Assembly (NCBI GenBank): GCA_902768125.1
Contig: CACXKA010000001.1
Coordinates: forward strand, 242,525 to 306,524
DNA from: an uncultured Bacteroidales bacterium
GTDB taxonomy: Bacteria > Bacteroidota > Bacteroidia > Bacteroidales > Bacteroidaceae
Direction: 5' to 3'
Length of the DNA: 64,000 nt
Shown: positions 1 to 10,300 of the stretch, piece after piece
Position numbering within the stretch: position 1 is the stretch's first letter
Layout: each line of letters starts with the position of its first letter
The notes under the pieces: model-generated
What the model was told of the DNA's origin: nothing
Database searches by the model: none
Seen by the model: the letters and a program-made list of their open reading frames with translations, nothing else
Translations under genes and position numbers: made by a program

Positions 1-1275
1 GAATTCATTACGTAGCTGCTCGAACACATCACTATGAATCAAAGCTTCCGTCGTACGGAACATATAATGCTCCATAGGGAAATAGCCCTCACAAGCCGTC
101 AATTCTTCGCCTACACCAATCACCTTTTCGATACCACGCGAAGCTGCCATTTGTGCCACTCGAGAATAAAGGCTTCGAGGACTCTCACCACTCTGAAGGA
201 TGTCACTGAGAATCAAGGTGCGATGTTGTTTCTTCATCTCAGGACGACGACTCATGAAGTCAAGAGCAATGTCAAGTGACTGCACATCCGAGTTGTAGGA
301 GTCATTAATCAATGTACATCCATTCTTGCCGTCCTTCACCTCCAGACGCATCGCCACCTGCTCCAAACGACCCATGCGCTCGCAAAGCACTTGGACATCG
401 CCAGGAAAGACCAACAATGCCGTTGAGAAACATGTGATGGAATTCTCAATGGAGGCATCATCAATGAAGGGGATCATATATTGTCCGATTTGTCCCTGAT
501 ATTCAAAACGTATCGTAGCGTGGTCATTGTCCTTCTCCACTTGGCGTACCTGCAACTTGATACGCTGCACAGATTCAGGCAAGGTTTCGATACATTTTTG
601 AATGGTAGGATCTTCCGAGTTGATGACCACCGTCTGGCAATTCTTGAAAAGCTGCATTTTTTCAGCGCACTTGATGTCGTAACTCATAAAGTTCTCTTGA
701 TGCGCTGCTCCCAAATTGGTCATCACACCAATCGTCGGCTTAACGATACGTTCCAGTTTTACCATCTCACCAGATTGAGAGATACCCGCCTCGATGATGG
801 CAAGGTCGTTATGGGGATTGATGAGCCACACACTAAGTGGAACACCTACCTGGCTATTGTAGCTACGGGGTGAACGGCATATATTAAAATCGGGTGAAAG
901 CAACTGATACAGCCATTCCTTCACCGTCGTCTTACCATTCGAGCCCGTAATGCCAATCACAGGAATATCCAAGTTAGCACGATGATAAGCCGCCAATTCC
1001 TGCAAAGCTTGTAGAGGCGATTTCACCACGAGGAAGTTGCAATCCTCAAAATCTCGAGCAAGAAGGCTCTCCACCACGAAGTTGCGCACTCCTCTCCTAT
1101 ACAACTCCTCTATATACTTGTGTCCGTCGTTCTTCTCTGTCTTCAAGGCAAAAAAGAGCGTCTCCTCTGGAAAACACAGGCTGCGACTGTCAATTAACAG
1201 CCAATTAATTTTCGCCTCTGTCATTCCTTTTCTCTCTGCGCCAATGACTTGCGCAATCTCATCAATCGTATACAT
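1..1275 (-). CDS. murF: MurF ligase, N-terminal part of a probable MurF-alanine racemase fusion (cut by window edge)
   Basis: The reverse strand reads open from an ATG at 1275 to the left edge (425 codons, no stop). The protein starts MYTIDEIAQVIGAERKG and has the Mur-ligase ATP loop GITGSNGKTT at about residues 108-117, followed by the central ligase domain. MurF adds D-Ala-D-Ala to UDP-MurNAc-tripeptide in the cytoplasm. In Bacteroidales this enzyme is commonly fused to a C-terminal alanine racemase and sits next to a GSCFA gene, as it does here; the racemase half would lie outside the window, so the fusion is inferred from family knowledge. It begins 20 bases after the GSCFA stop, so the two are probably cotranscribed. 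Confidence 0.9.
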   Translation of the reverse strand, partial: MYTIDEIAQVIGAERKGMTEAKINWLLIDSRSLCFPEETLFFALKTEKNDGHKYIEELYRRGVRNFVVESLLARDFEDCNFLVVKSPLQALQELAAYHRANLDIPVIGITGSNGKTTVKEWLYQLLSPDFNICRSPRSYNSQVGVPLSVWLINPHNDLAIIEAGISQSGEMVKLERIVKPTIGVMTNLGAAHQENFMSYDIKCAEKMQLFKNCQTVVINSEDPTIQKCIETLPESVQRIKLQVRQVEKDNDHATIRFEYQGQIGQYMIPFIDDASIENSITCFSTALLVFPGDVQVLCERMGRLEQVAMRLEVKDGKNGCTLINDSYNSDVQSLDIALDFMSRRPEMKKQHRTLILSDILQSGESPRSLYSRVAQMAASRGIEKVIGVGEELTACEGYFPMEHYMFRTTEALIHSDVFEQLRNEF

Positions 1276-1295
1276 ATTATTATAACTCTAAACTC

Positions 1296-2183
1296 TCAAT
1301 CTTTCACAATCTGTCGATGCTGCTGACGTGTCCACTTTTTCGTGGCTTTCGCTACGGCATCCTTGGTTTTATTATCAAAATAAGTGTCTTGGAATCGTTG
1401 CCAAATATATTCCACTGCCTTTTCCGAGGGATGAATCATATCGTCCGCATAGAAACGATAATCACGCAGTTCGTCCATCATGATTTCATAGGAAGGGAAA
1501 TAATAGCATTTACCATTTGACGATTTACAATTTACGATTTCGTCAAGCGATTGCAACAAAATACCCTTCGAGATTTGGTTTACATGAAAACCATCACGCT
1601 TGTGACGAATTGGGCTGACGGTGAAAATCACCTTCAACTTCGGATTCACACTCTCCAGCAGTTGCAAAAGCATCTGCCACTGATCGGCTATATCGTAAGC
1701 ACTCAGCCGTTCTCTTACAAATAGACTGTCAGGCTGTTTGTGGCAGTTGGCGACCAACATACCTGTTTCCTTGATCCGATAGATGATGGCTGTACCCAAC
1801 GTGACAATCAACACATCGGCCTCACGGAGGAACGTCCCCACCTCATGCATCGTACGATTCATCTTCTCGATCAGCACTTCCTGTTCAGTAGAAGAGAAAC
1901 GACTATGGTGCATCCACGAGTGCCACATTCCATCAAGCTCATCGTGAATGAGTTCAACTGAATCCTTCACATATTCCCTTTCGCTGATGGTTCTCAACAA
2001 ACTGGCAGCGATACTTGCCGGATTGTAGAGAGTGCCAAAGGGATTCACCATTGCCTCAAAGCCACCTCTCAGCATCTTCTCTCCTATCTCATCGGCAAAG
2101 CACGAACCCACCAGCAGCACCTTTGCATCAGCAACAATCTTCCATTCCGACTCAGGAATGTCTATGTGCGTCATCAACTCCAT
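1296..2183 (-). CDS. GSCFA domain protein
   Basis: A 295-residue protein with the family's name-giving motif GSCFA at residues 26-30, followed by an SGNH-hydrolase-like fold (IVTLGTAIIYR near the middle; a DDMIHPS block near the C-terminus that resembles the Asp-x-x-His catalytic block of SGNH esterases). GSCFA proteins are common in Bacteroidetes but their substrate is not established. The gene lies between an upstream lipoprotein (22-base gap) and murF downstream, which hints at a link to the cell wall. The start may be the ATG three codons further in (MTHIDIPESEW); both fit. No signal peptide is visible, so it is probably cytoplasmic. Confidence 0.88.
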   Translation of the reverse strand: MELMTHIDIPESEWKIVADAKVLLVGSCFADEIGEKMLRGGFEAMVNPFGTLYNPASIAASLLRTISEREYVKDSVELIHDELDGMWHSWMHHSRFSSTEQEVLIEKMNRTMHEVGTFLREADVLIVTLGTAIIYRIKETGMLVANCHKQPDSLFVRERLSAYDIADQWQMLLQLLESVNPKLKVIFTVSPIRHKRDGFHVNQISKGILLQSLDEIVNCKSSNGKCYYFPSYEIMMDELRDYRFYADDMIHPSEKAVEYIWQRFQDTYFDNKTKDAVAKATKKWTRQQHRQIVKD

Positions 2184-2205
2184 CAGCGTCGGTTATGCAC
2201 CACAA

Positions 2206-2793
2206 TTAATCACCAAAATATGAGAACTCCTCTTTCTTACCATCAACTTTCGTGAAAGTACCCGAATAAGATTCACCACCATGCAGGATTTCATCATTTT
2301 CGTCATATTCAGCCCCACTGGAGTATTCACCTTCGTAGCGACCCACAAAAGCCTTTGTGGCAGGATCATAGGCATCCACCACAAGATCTCCCTCAATATC
2401 CTCGAAAGTGCCACCATTCTCTAACTTCTCTTTCTCATCCTTTGTCTGTTTGTAGCTAACCAGGCGGAGAATATAGATAGTGTCCGTACTTCCGATATTG
2501 TCTTGAATGAATCGGCTTTCATCACCCTCGAGAATGAACATCTTATATCCACCATCTTCCAGAAAGCCTGCGGGGAGCCACGTGGTGAGTTTTCCCTTGG
2601 GGGCTGGCGCATCAGCCAACGTGCGTGGAAGAGCTGAGGGTTCTTGAGCCACCGAATCGGAAGCCACCGCTACAGAATCGCTGTCAGACACAGCGTCAAT
2701 GACAGACTTTGCCACCTCTTTGCATGAAACCATGCCGCTGATGGTGAAAATGGCAACAGCCACAACAACTAACATCAAAAAGGTCTTTTTCAT
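2206..2793 (-). CDS. Hypothetical lipoprotein
   Basis: I start this gene at the ATG at 2793, because the longer reading frame would begin with 39 residues that do not look like a leader and overlap the promoter. The 195-residue product begins MKKTFLMLVVVAVAIFTISG and has an SPII lipobox MVSC, so it is an exported lipoprotein. A Ser/Asp/Val/Ala-rich linker follows the cysteine, then a domain rich in Asp, Glu, Gly and aromatic residues with no family I recognise. It is the first gene of the lipoprotein-GSCFA-murF run and has its own promoter, divergent from gpmI. Confidence 0.8.
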   Translation of the reverse strand: MKKTFLMLVVVAVAIFTISGMVSCKEVAKSVIDAVSDSDSVAVASDSVAQEPSALPRTLADAPAPKGKLTTWLPAGFLEDGGYKMFILEGDESRFIQDNIGSTDTIYILRLVSYKQTKDEKEKLENGGTFEDIEGDLVVDAYDPATKAFVGRYEGEYSSGAEYDENDEILHGGESYSGTFTKVDGKKEEFSYFGD

Positions 2794-2829
2794 ATTCATA
2801 TTTAGTTTTTTAAGTATACAATATGGGTA

Positions 2830-2837
2830 CAAAGGTA
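2830..2837 (-). promoter_or_regulatory. -7 promoter element for the lipoprotein-GSCFA-murF run
   Basis: Reverse strand TACCTTTG matches the Bacteroidetes -7 consensus TAnnTTTG, 36 bases before the chosen start codon at 2793. No exact TTTG -33 box is visible. It is divergent from the gpmI promoter 44 bases away. Confidence 0.65.
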
Positions 2838-2880
2838 CGTTTTTTTTCTCATTCAGTCTTATCTTTTCGTTCAAAAGTCG

Positions 2881-2888
2881 TAACTTTG
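2881..2888 (+). promoter_or_regulatory. -7 promoter element for gpmI
   Basis: TAACTTTG followed by CA, a consensus Bacteroidetes -7 box, 64 bases before the gpmI ATG. The -33 position has only a poor match. Confidence 0.65.
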
Positions 2889-2952
2889 CAGCCGCAAAGT
2901 GTTCAAACACACTGACTTTTCGATTTCAACAAATAAAAACAATAGAATAATT

Positions 2953-4488
2953 ATGGCTAAGAAAGCACTTTTGATGATTCTCGACGGTTGGGGAATCGGT
3001 GACAAGAGTAAGGGGGATGTTATCTATCAGACACCAACACCTTACATGGACTATCTGAACGCAAACTATCCACACTCTGAATTGCAAGCATCAGGTGAGA
3101 ATGTTGGTCTTCCTGACGGACAAATGGGTAACTCAGAGGTGGGACACCTCAATATCGGCGCAGGACGCATCGTTTATCAGGATTTGGTAAAGATTAACCG
3201 TGCCTGTGCAGACAATTCTATCTTGGAGAATCCTGAAATCAAATCAGCATACAGCTATGCCAAAGAGAATGGCAAGAGCGTTCACCTGATGGGCTTGACC
3301 TCTACAGGTGGCGTTCACTCAGCATTCAACCACATTCTGAAACTCATCGACATCGCAAAGGTGTATGGCATCGAGAATTGCTATGTACACTGTTTCATGG
3401 ATGGTCGTGACACTGACCCCAAGTCTGGTAAGGGTTTCATTGCAGACTTGCAGAAGCACATTGACGAGGTGGGTGTAGGTGCCATTGCTTCCATCATCGG
3501 TCGTTTCTATGCGATGGATCGTGACAAGCGTTGGGATCGTATCAAGGTGGCTTATGACCAACTCGTGCATGGTAAGGGTCGCGAGGTGGCTGATATGGTG
3601 GAAGGCGTTCAGTCTTGCTATGACAGCCATACTGAGGAGCACAAGAACACGGACGAGTTCATGGAGCCACTCATCAACTGCAACGTGGATGGTCGCATCA
3701 AGGAAGGCGATGTGGTGATTTTCTATAACTACCGCAACGACCGTGCGAAGGAACTCACTATCGTGCTCACCCAGAAGGATATGGAAGAACAGGGTATGAA
3801 GACCATCCCAGGACTTCAGTACTACTGCATGACACCTTACGATGCTTCTTTCACAGGCGTTCATATCCTCTTCCCTAAGGAAAACGTGGAGAACACTCTC
3901 GGTGAATATATTTCCAGCAAGGGTTTGAAGCAGCTCCATACTGCTGAGACAGAGAAATATGCACATGTGACCTTCTTCTTCAATGGTGGTCGTGAGGAGC
4001 CTTTCGCAGGCGAAGACCGCATCTTGGTGAACTCTCCAAAGGTAGCTACTTACGACTTGAAGCCTGAGATGTCAGCATACGAGGTGAAGGATAAGCTGGT
4101 GGAGGCTATCAAGACCAACAAATACGATTGGATTGTGGTGAACTTCGCCAATGGCGATATGGTAGGTCACACAGGCGTTTATCCTGCTATCGAGGCTGCT
4201 GTGAAGGCCATCGACCAGTGTGTGAACGAGGTGGTGGAAACAGCCAAGAGTATGGATTACGAGACCATCATCATTGCCGATCACGGAAATGCAGACAATG
4301 CACTCAATGCTGACGGAACCCCCAACACAGCACACTCACTCAATGCCGTTCCATTCATCTATGTGACGGAGAACAAGAATGCGAAGGTAGAGAACGGCGT
4401 ACTTGCAGACGTGGCTCCTTCCATCCTACACATTATGGGCTTGGAGCAGCCTAAGGAAATGACAGGCAAGTGCCTCATTACTGACTAA
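2953..4488 (+). CDS. gpmI: 2,3-bisphosphoglycerate-independent phosphoglycerate mutase
   Basis: A 511-residue enzyme, the usual length for iPGM, which interconverts 3- and 2-phosphoglycerate in glycolysis and gluconeogenesis using two metal ions. I start at the ATG at 2953 ([14 protein letters not shown]); the upstream extension covers the promoter region. Visible family features are the N-terminal metal ligand in LDGWG (Asp11), the phospho-accepting Ser61 in [15 protein letters not shown], the [12 protein letters not shown] block and the C-terminal metal site [11 protein letters not shown]. Only four bases separate it from the next gene, so the two may share a transcript. Confidence 0.97.
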   Translation: MAKKALLMILDGWGIGDKSKGDVIYQTPTPYMDYLNANYPHSELQASGENVGLPDGQMGNSEVGHLNIGAGRIVYQDLVKINRACADNSILENPEIKSAYSYAKENGKSVHLMGLTSTGGVHSAFNHILKLIDIAKVYGIENCYVHCFMDGRDTDPKSGKGFIADLQKHIDEVGVGAIASIIGRFYAMDRDKRWDRIKVAYDQLVHGKGREVADMVEGVQSCYDSHTEEHKNTDEFMEPLINCNVDGRIKEGDVVIFYNYRNDRAKELTIVLTQKDMEEQGMKTIPGLQYYCMTPYDASFTGVHILFPKENVENTLGEYISSKGLKQLHTAETEKYAHVTFFFNGGREEPFAGEDRILVNSPKVATYDLKPEMSAYEVKDKLVEAIKTNKYDWIVVNFANGDMVGHTGVYPAIEAAVKAIDQCVNEVVETAKSMDYETIIIADHGNADNALNADGTPNTAHSLNAVPFIYVTENKNAKVENGVLADVAPSILHIMGLEQPKEMTGKCLITD

Positions 4489-4492
4489 ATTT

Positions 4493-7039
4493 ATGAAACG
4501 TATTCTACTTTTCATCACGACGCTTCTGATCACCATAGGATTGCATGCGCAGTTCTATGGTCAGGTGCTCGATGCGGCAACGGGCGAACCCATCCCCTTT
4601 GCTACCGTGAAATATATTGGCACATCGGAGGGACGTTCCACCGACTTGGACGGTAATTTCGTCCTGCCCATCCTTGATAACTACGACAAGTTCGAGATTA
4701 CCTTTTTGGGGTACAAAAACGTCACTGTCACTGTGCCACGTGGAAGACAGGAGGTTCGTGGACAGATCATCAAGATGTACTCAAATGACATCCTGCTGGG
4801 CGAAGTGGTGGTGAAGAAGTCGAAGATCAAGTATTCCCGTAAGAACAACCCTGCCGTTGACTTGATGCGCAAGGTGATTGCCAACAAGAAACTCAGCGAC
4901 ATCAAGGAGAAGGACTTCTATCGTTTCGATAAATACGAGAAGAAGACATTCTCCTACAACGACATCAAGGGAACAAAAGACACGCTGCTGTCTGAGATTT
5001 GTCCTGAGACCGGTAAACTGATTATTCCCATCATGGTGGAAGAGACAGCTTCAGAAGAGAACTACCGCAAGGATCCCAAGACGGTGAAGACCACCATCAA
5101 AGCACAACGCAGCGATGGTTTCCAGTCAATGCTATCCTCTGGCGACATGCTCACCACTTATGTGAAGGACATCTTCACCGATGTGGATATCTACAAGGAC
5201 AATGTGCGTCTGCTCCAGCACCCGTTCATCAGTCCTATCTCCACCAACGAGGCAATCGGCTTCTATCATTATTATATACAAGACACCATTATGGTGGACG
5301 ATGAGCGTTGCATCGATGTGGCATTCCTGCCCAACAACACGCAAGACTTCGGATTTGCAGGACACCTCTACATCACAGACGACAATCTCAACCAGGTGAA
5401 GCGTGCTGTCATCAATGTGCCCACCAACTCTGGCGTGAACTTCGTCGATAACCTCATGGTCATCCAAGACTTCATGACCTTGCCCACAGGCGAACGTGTG
5501 ATAAAAGTGGACAACATGATTGTGGAGTTGAGCGGACTCTACGGAGCCATTAAGTTCCAGTGCCAACGCTACTCACAGTACAGCAACTACGATTTTTCGC
5601 CTATCACCGACAAGAAGGCTTTCAAGTCGCCTCAGATTGCCCGTGTACTGACCGATGCAACACTCAAAGACTCCACTTACTGGGCTTCCATCCGTCCCGT
5701 CCAACTCTCCAACGCAGAGAATCACCTCAGCAATGGTGTGGATAAGATCAACGAAGACTTAGGCGGTTTCTGGAAGTTCCTCCTCACCGCTGTGGTTGAG
5801 AACTCAGTGGAATTGACCCCTAAGCCCAACAAGATTGACCTCATTCCACTCAACTCCATCATCTCCCACAACGATATCGACGGCATGCGCTACCAAATCC
5901 CACTCCAGACAACCGCAAACCTCTTGCCGAACCTCTTCGTGCGTGGTTATGGTGCATACGGCGCCAAAGACAAGAAGTGGAAGTACAAGGCAGAAGTGGA
6001 GTACTCCTTCAACAAGAAGAAGTATATGGCACATGAGTTTCCTCGCAGAAGCATCATAGCCTCCTACATGTACGATGACATGTCGCCTGTGGATAAATTT
6101 GCAGGAACCACCAAGGACAACATGTATAGTTCCTTCAAGACCAGCAAGGTCGATCAGATGATGTACGTGAACGACTTCAAACTGAAGTATCAGTATGAGA
6201 CCAACAACTTCATCACTTGGTCAGCCACTATTGACCACTCGAAACTCACGCCGACTGGCAAGCTCATCTACATGCGCAATGTGGATAAGACCCTGTTGTC
6301 CCATATCAAGACGTCCGACATCAAGTTCGGTTTCCGCTATGCCCCTGGCGAAACCTTCATCAACAGCAAGCAGCAACGTCAACATATCAACAAGGATGCT
6401 CCAATCTTCACACTGGATCACACGATGGGCGTTGATGGTTTCCTGGGTGGACAGTACAACTATAACATGACCGAAGCAACCATCTTCAAGAAATTCTGGT
6501 TGCCTGGTGCATGCGGTAGCATTGAAACTTACTTGAAAGGTGGTGTGCAGTGGAACAAGGTGCCTTTCCCAATGCTCTTCACGCCTCAGTCAAACCTCTC
6601 CTACTTCGTGCAGTTCGACAGCTGGTCATTCAACATGCTCCGCAATATGGAGTTCCTCAACGACCGCTACGTGTCCCTGCTCGTCAACTGGAGTTTCGAC
6701 GGAAAGATTCTCAACCGCATCCCATTGCTGAAGAAGATGAAGCTGCGTGAGTACGTTGGCTTCAAGATGCTCTATGGACACTTGACGGACAAGAACAATC
6801 CGTTTGTCAGCACCAACGACAACGACCTGTTCCGCTTCCCCACACGTGATGGCAACTACACTTCCTTCGTGATGGGAAACAAGCCATACATGGAACTCTC
6901 CGTCGGTATCAGTAACATCTTCAAGATATTCACCGTGCAGTATGTGCGCCGACTCAACTACACCGACCTTCCTGCTGTTCCAGGAGGCGACAAACTGAAA
7001 AAGAACGGAATCCGCTTCGCAGTGGACTTCAAGTTCTAA
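4493..7039 (+). CDS. DUF5686 family outer-membrane protein with carboxypeptidase-regulatory-like N-terminus
   Basis: An 848-residue exported protein. A signal peptide ends near residue 20 (IGLHAQ). Residues about 21-105 form a carboxypeptidase-regulatory-like beta-sandwich (FYGQVLDAATGEPIPFATV and GRSTDLDGNF), as on many Bacteroidetes outer-membrane receptors. The remainder matches DUF5686, long and rich in alternating aromatic/polar strands and ending in FAVDFKF, an aromatic terminus typical of outer-membrane barrels. The family's function is not known; the barrel reading is inference. The gene follows gpmI by four bases and is closed by a strong terminator. Confidence 0.88.
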   Translation: MKRILLFITTLLITIGLHAQFYGQVLDAATGEPIPFATVKYIGTSEGRSTDLDGNFVLPILDNYDKFEITFLGYKNVTVTVPRGRQEVRGQIIKMYSNDILLGEVVVKKSKIKYSRKNNPAVDLMRKVIANKKLSDIKEKDFYRFDKYEKKTFSYNDIKGTKDTLLSEICPETGKLIIPIMVEETASEENYRKDPKTVKTTIKAQRSDGFQSMLSSGDMLTTYVKDIFTDVDIYKDNVRLLQHPFISPISTNEAIGFYHYYIQDTIMVDDERCIDVAFLPNNTQDFGFAGHLYITDDNLNQVKRAVINVPTNSGVNFVDNLMVIQDFMTLPTGERVIKVDNMIVELSGLYGAIKFQCQRYSQYSNYDFSPITDKKAFKSPQIARVLTDATLKDSTYWASIRPVQLSNAENHLSNGVDKINEDLGGFWKFLLTAVVENSVELTPKPNKIDLIPLNSIISHNDIDGMRYQIPLQTTANLLPNLFVRGYGAYGAKDKKWKYKAEVEYSFNKKKYMAHEFPRRSIIASYMYDDMSPVDKFAGTTKDNMYSSFKTSKVDQMMYVNDFKLKYQYETNNFITWSATIDHSKLTPTGKLIYMRNVDKTLLSHIKTSDIKFGFRYAPGETFINSKQQRQHINKDAPIFTLDHTMGVDGFLGGQYNYNMTEATIFKKFWLPGACGSIETYLKGGVQWNKVPFPMLFTPQSNLSYFVQFDSWSFNMLRNMEFLNDRYVSLLVNWSFDGKILNRIPLLKKMKLREYVGFKMLYGHLTDKNNPFVSTNDNDLFRFPTRDGNYTSFVMGNKPYMELSVGISNIFKIFTVQYVRRLNYTDLPAVPGGDKLKKNGIRFAVDFKF

Positions 7040-7070
7040 TTTGCAACATAACTACACACGGTAGGAAACA

Positions 7071-7107
7071 AAAGCGGAGAGGTTACACGTACCTCCCCGC
7101 TTTTTTA
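7071..7107 (+). terminator. Intrinsic terminator after the DUF5686 gene
   Basis: A stem AGCGGAGAGGT / ACCTCCCCGCT with one mismatch and a seven-base loop is followed by TTTTTT. Confidence 0.85.
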
Positions 7108-7322
7108 AAGCTTTTGTTACAAAATCTAAAATCTATGTTACATCAGTTATAATTCTTTAACAAGAATATACCGAACTTTGCCACGATTACTAAACTGTCG
7201 TCAAAGCCCCTTCAAAAGAGGGTCAGCCGACAAGCACCAAAACTAAACCAACAAAGTAGAGAACAGATTACCAAACAATAATAATCTTTTATCAACTTTT
7301 TTACTAATTAAAACTATTTGTT
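7108..7322 (+). other. Leader region of the large secreted protein
   Basis: An AT-rich 215-base gap. GAACTTTG near 7173 is a weak match to the -7 box and would give a leader of about 140 bases. I see no clear hairpin or small gene. Confidence 0.35.
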
Positions 7323-10300
7323 ATGAGAAAAATCTACACTTTGCTGTTAGCTCTCGTTGCCTCTGCGGCAGCTTGGGCACAGAATCCTTCCTCTTGGGAG
7401 AAAGGACAAAATGTGATTGCTGATCTCGGCATGAAGGACGTTGATCCTACTCAGGCTTGGACCACAAAGAGCAACGGTGGATCGGCAGGCAAAGAGGGTA
7501 ATTTCGGTGAATACTGGAAAGGTGTTGGCCAGAAGTTCTTCTTTGACTACATCGATCAGAACGACGCCATGTATGGTGACCACGAGACAGCTAACACCTG
7601 TATGGGTTACTATGGTGACGGTCACGTGAGCGACGACAACCCAGACGTTTACCAGGTTGTCAAGATTCCTGCAGGTTACTACACCATCAGAGTTCAGGCT
7701 TGCTATCGTGACGCCAGCGGTCAGCAGACAACAGACTGCTTCAACGCATGGAAGGCCGGTAAGAGCAAGAAGAATGCTTGGGCTTACGTAGAGACTTTTG
7801 CTGACGAGGCAAGCGCCAACGAAGGTACCAACCCCACTCGTACTTTCAAGACTGCTATCCGTCACATTTTCGACACCGAGTGTGAAGAGAACCTGTGTTC
7901 TTGGACTCCTAATGGTGATGACTGGAGAAACGACGGTTCATTCGACATGATTGAACAGGTTTGGGATCCAGACTTCGAAGAGTACGTAGACAGTAAGGTG
8001 ACTTACTACTATCCAAGAAGTATCATCGGTGCCAGCTACTTCTTCCAGAAGGGTTTCTATTGGAATGAGTTCGATATCCTTCTTGATAAAGATACTTATG
8101 TACGCGTAGGTTATCGCAAGACCGACTATGTGACTGAGGACTGGTTGGCATTGTCTGAGTGGCAAATCATCTACAACGATGGCTACACCACTGACGCTCA
8201 GGTCGCATTCGCAGAGACAGAGTACGCAAACGAAACGGCTACACTTGAAGGTTTGAAGGACATTTACGCTAATGCTAAGTTCAATGGTTTCGGTCAGAAC
8301 ATCACTTCAGCTATTGCTGACAAGATTGACGACGACCTTCAGATTGCAGAAATGTCATTCTCTGGATTGGAGGGTGATGAACTTTTGGACTTTATCAAGG
8401 ATCTCAAGGAGGCAAACCTCGATTACGAAGAGCTTTACCAGTATCTTGGCCACCTCTCATTCGTACTTGAAAAGTCTAGTTCTTTGCTGGAAAGCACAGA
8501 CTATCCAGGTAAGGCTGACTTCAAGACTGCATACAATACTATCCTTGGTAAGATTAATGGTTGCTCAACAGCAGACTTTGAAGATGCTACTCCATACGAG
8601 TTCGTAATGAAGTACTTCAACGAATTGGCTGATGCTCGTGGTGACTACCTCGACACTCAGGTTGCTGATGAGAACGGCGCTAAGGACTTCTCTGCTGTGA
8701 TCAACCACCCATGGTTCGTGAACGATGGCGTGAAGATTTCACAAGACGAAGAAGGCAATTACTTCATTGATGATGAAACTTGGTCGAGCGCAGTAGGTGG
8801 CGGTGACGGCAACTACGCTGACAAGATCAAGTACACTCAGGACGAAGTTGAAATGACTCGTAACGCAATCGCTTCAGACGTCCAGATCGTGCTGAACGAC
8901 GAGAAGGTGAAGAACGAATGGTTCCAGCGCATTCGCTACGAGGGTAAGACCAACGGTCTGTATCTGTACTATGATGACAGAGGTCTTATCGGTGCTGCCG
9001 ACACATGGCACGCAGGTCTCTTCACAAGCGGCTCTATGGACGTTTGCCAGAACATCGTAGGTCTTCCTTCTGGTTACTACAGCTTGAAGGGTCTCGTTCG
9101 TGGATGGGGTGATGGTAACGGTAACTTCCACAACATCTTCATGGAGAACAACCAGGGCGACGTGATGAAGTCTGCTCTTGCATCTGCAGAAGACGCAGGT
9201 TGGCAGGATATGACAACAGGTATCATCCACGTGTCTGACCGTCAGCTCCTCATCGGTGGTCAGTCTGACTACAACTCACACTTCACAGGCTTCCGTCTCC
9301 TCTTCTACGGTGAGGAACCTCCAGTGGACAAGCTGATCCGTCAGGAAATCGCAGAAGTAAAGGAACTTGCTGAATCTCTTGAATTCGCAGGTGACAAGTC
9401 GAAAGTGGCTGCTCTCATCGACAAGTGCAAGGAGCCATACGAAGGCGTGGCACTCTTCGAAGAGTACAGAGGCTATCTGAACGAGGCACGCGACTACATC
9501 AAGGCAGCTACTAAGGAATACAAGAACGAGAAGGCATATGACTCTTACGCTGAAATCATCACTGGTGAAAACGGTAATGTGGCAGGTGTAGCTGATATCC
9601 TCGCGAAGCCTATGGAAGCTGCAGATAATCTTGGTAATGGTGCAAACGACACTTACAAGGACATCGCAGCAGCTAACGACCTCGCTAGCAAGTATGCTGA
9701 ATATATTAATGTATATGCAGAGGCAGTTGCACAGAAAGATGATGCTCTCAACGCTACAATCGCTGAGCAGAAGGCAGCTCTTACCGCAGCAGTAGCTGAC
9801 ACTAAGACTCTCGATACATACATGGCAAGCTTGGCTACTCCAATCATGATCAACAAGGTGGCAGATCTTGGTGCAGCAAATGCAACCGAAGCAGCTCCAG
9901 CTGACCTCACATCTCTGCTCGTGAATCCAAACTTCGACATGCGTCAAGTTGATGGCGTATGGGTGAAGAACGAGTGTGAATGGGAAAGAGGTTATGCAGA
10001 CGGATGGTCTGGCTTAGGCATCAACACTTACGACCAAACCATGCAGTTGTCTCGTAACTGCTGCGAACTCTGGAACTCTGGCACTGGTGAATTCTATCAG
10101 GAACTCATTGGTATGCCTGCAGGTAAGTACAGAATCAGCTGTCTGGCTGTTTACCGTGATGTCGATCTCGACGAAACTTCTGTAGCTGCTTACGAAGCTG
10201 CTGGAGGCGAGGAGAATTGGAGCGGTCACAACGCAGAAATCTACGCTAAGACTTACTACGCAGAAGCATCTTCATACATTAAGGCTCAGGCTGCTCTCAA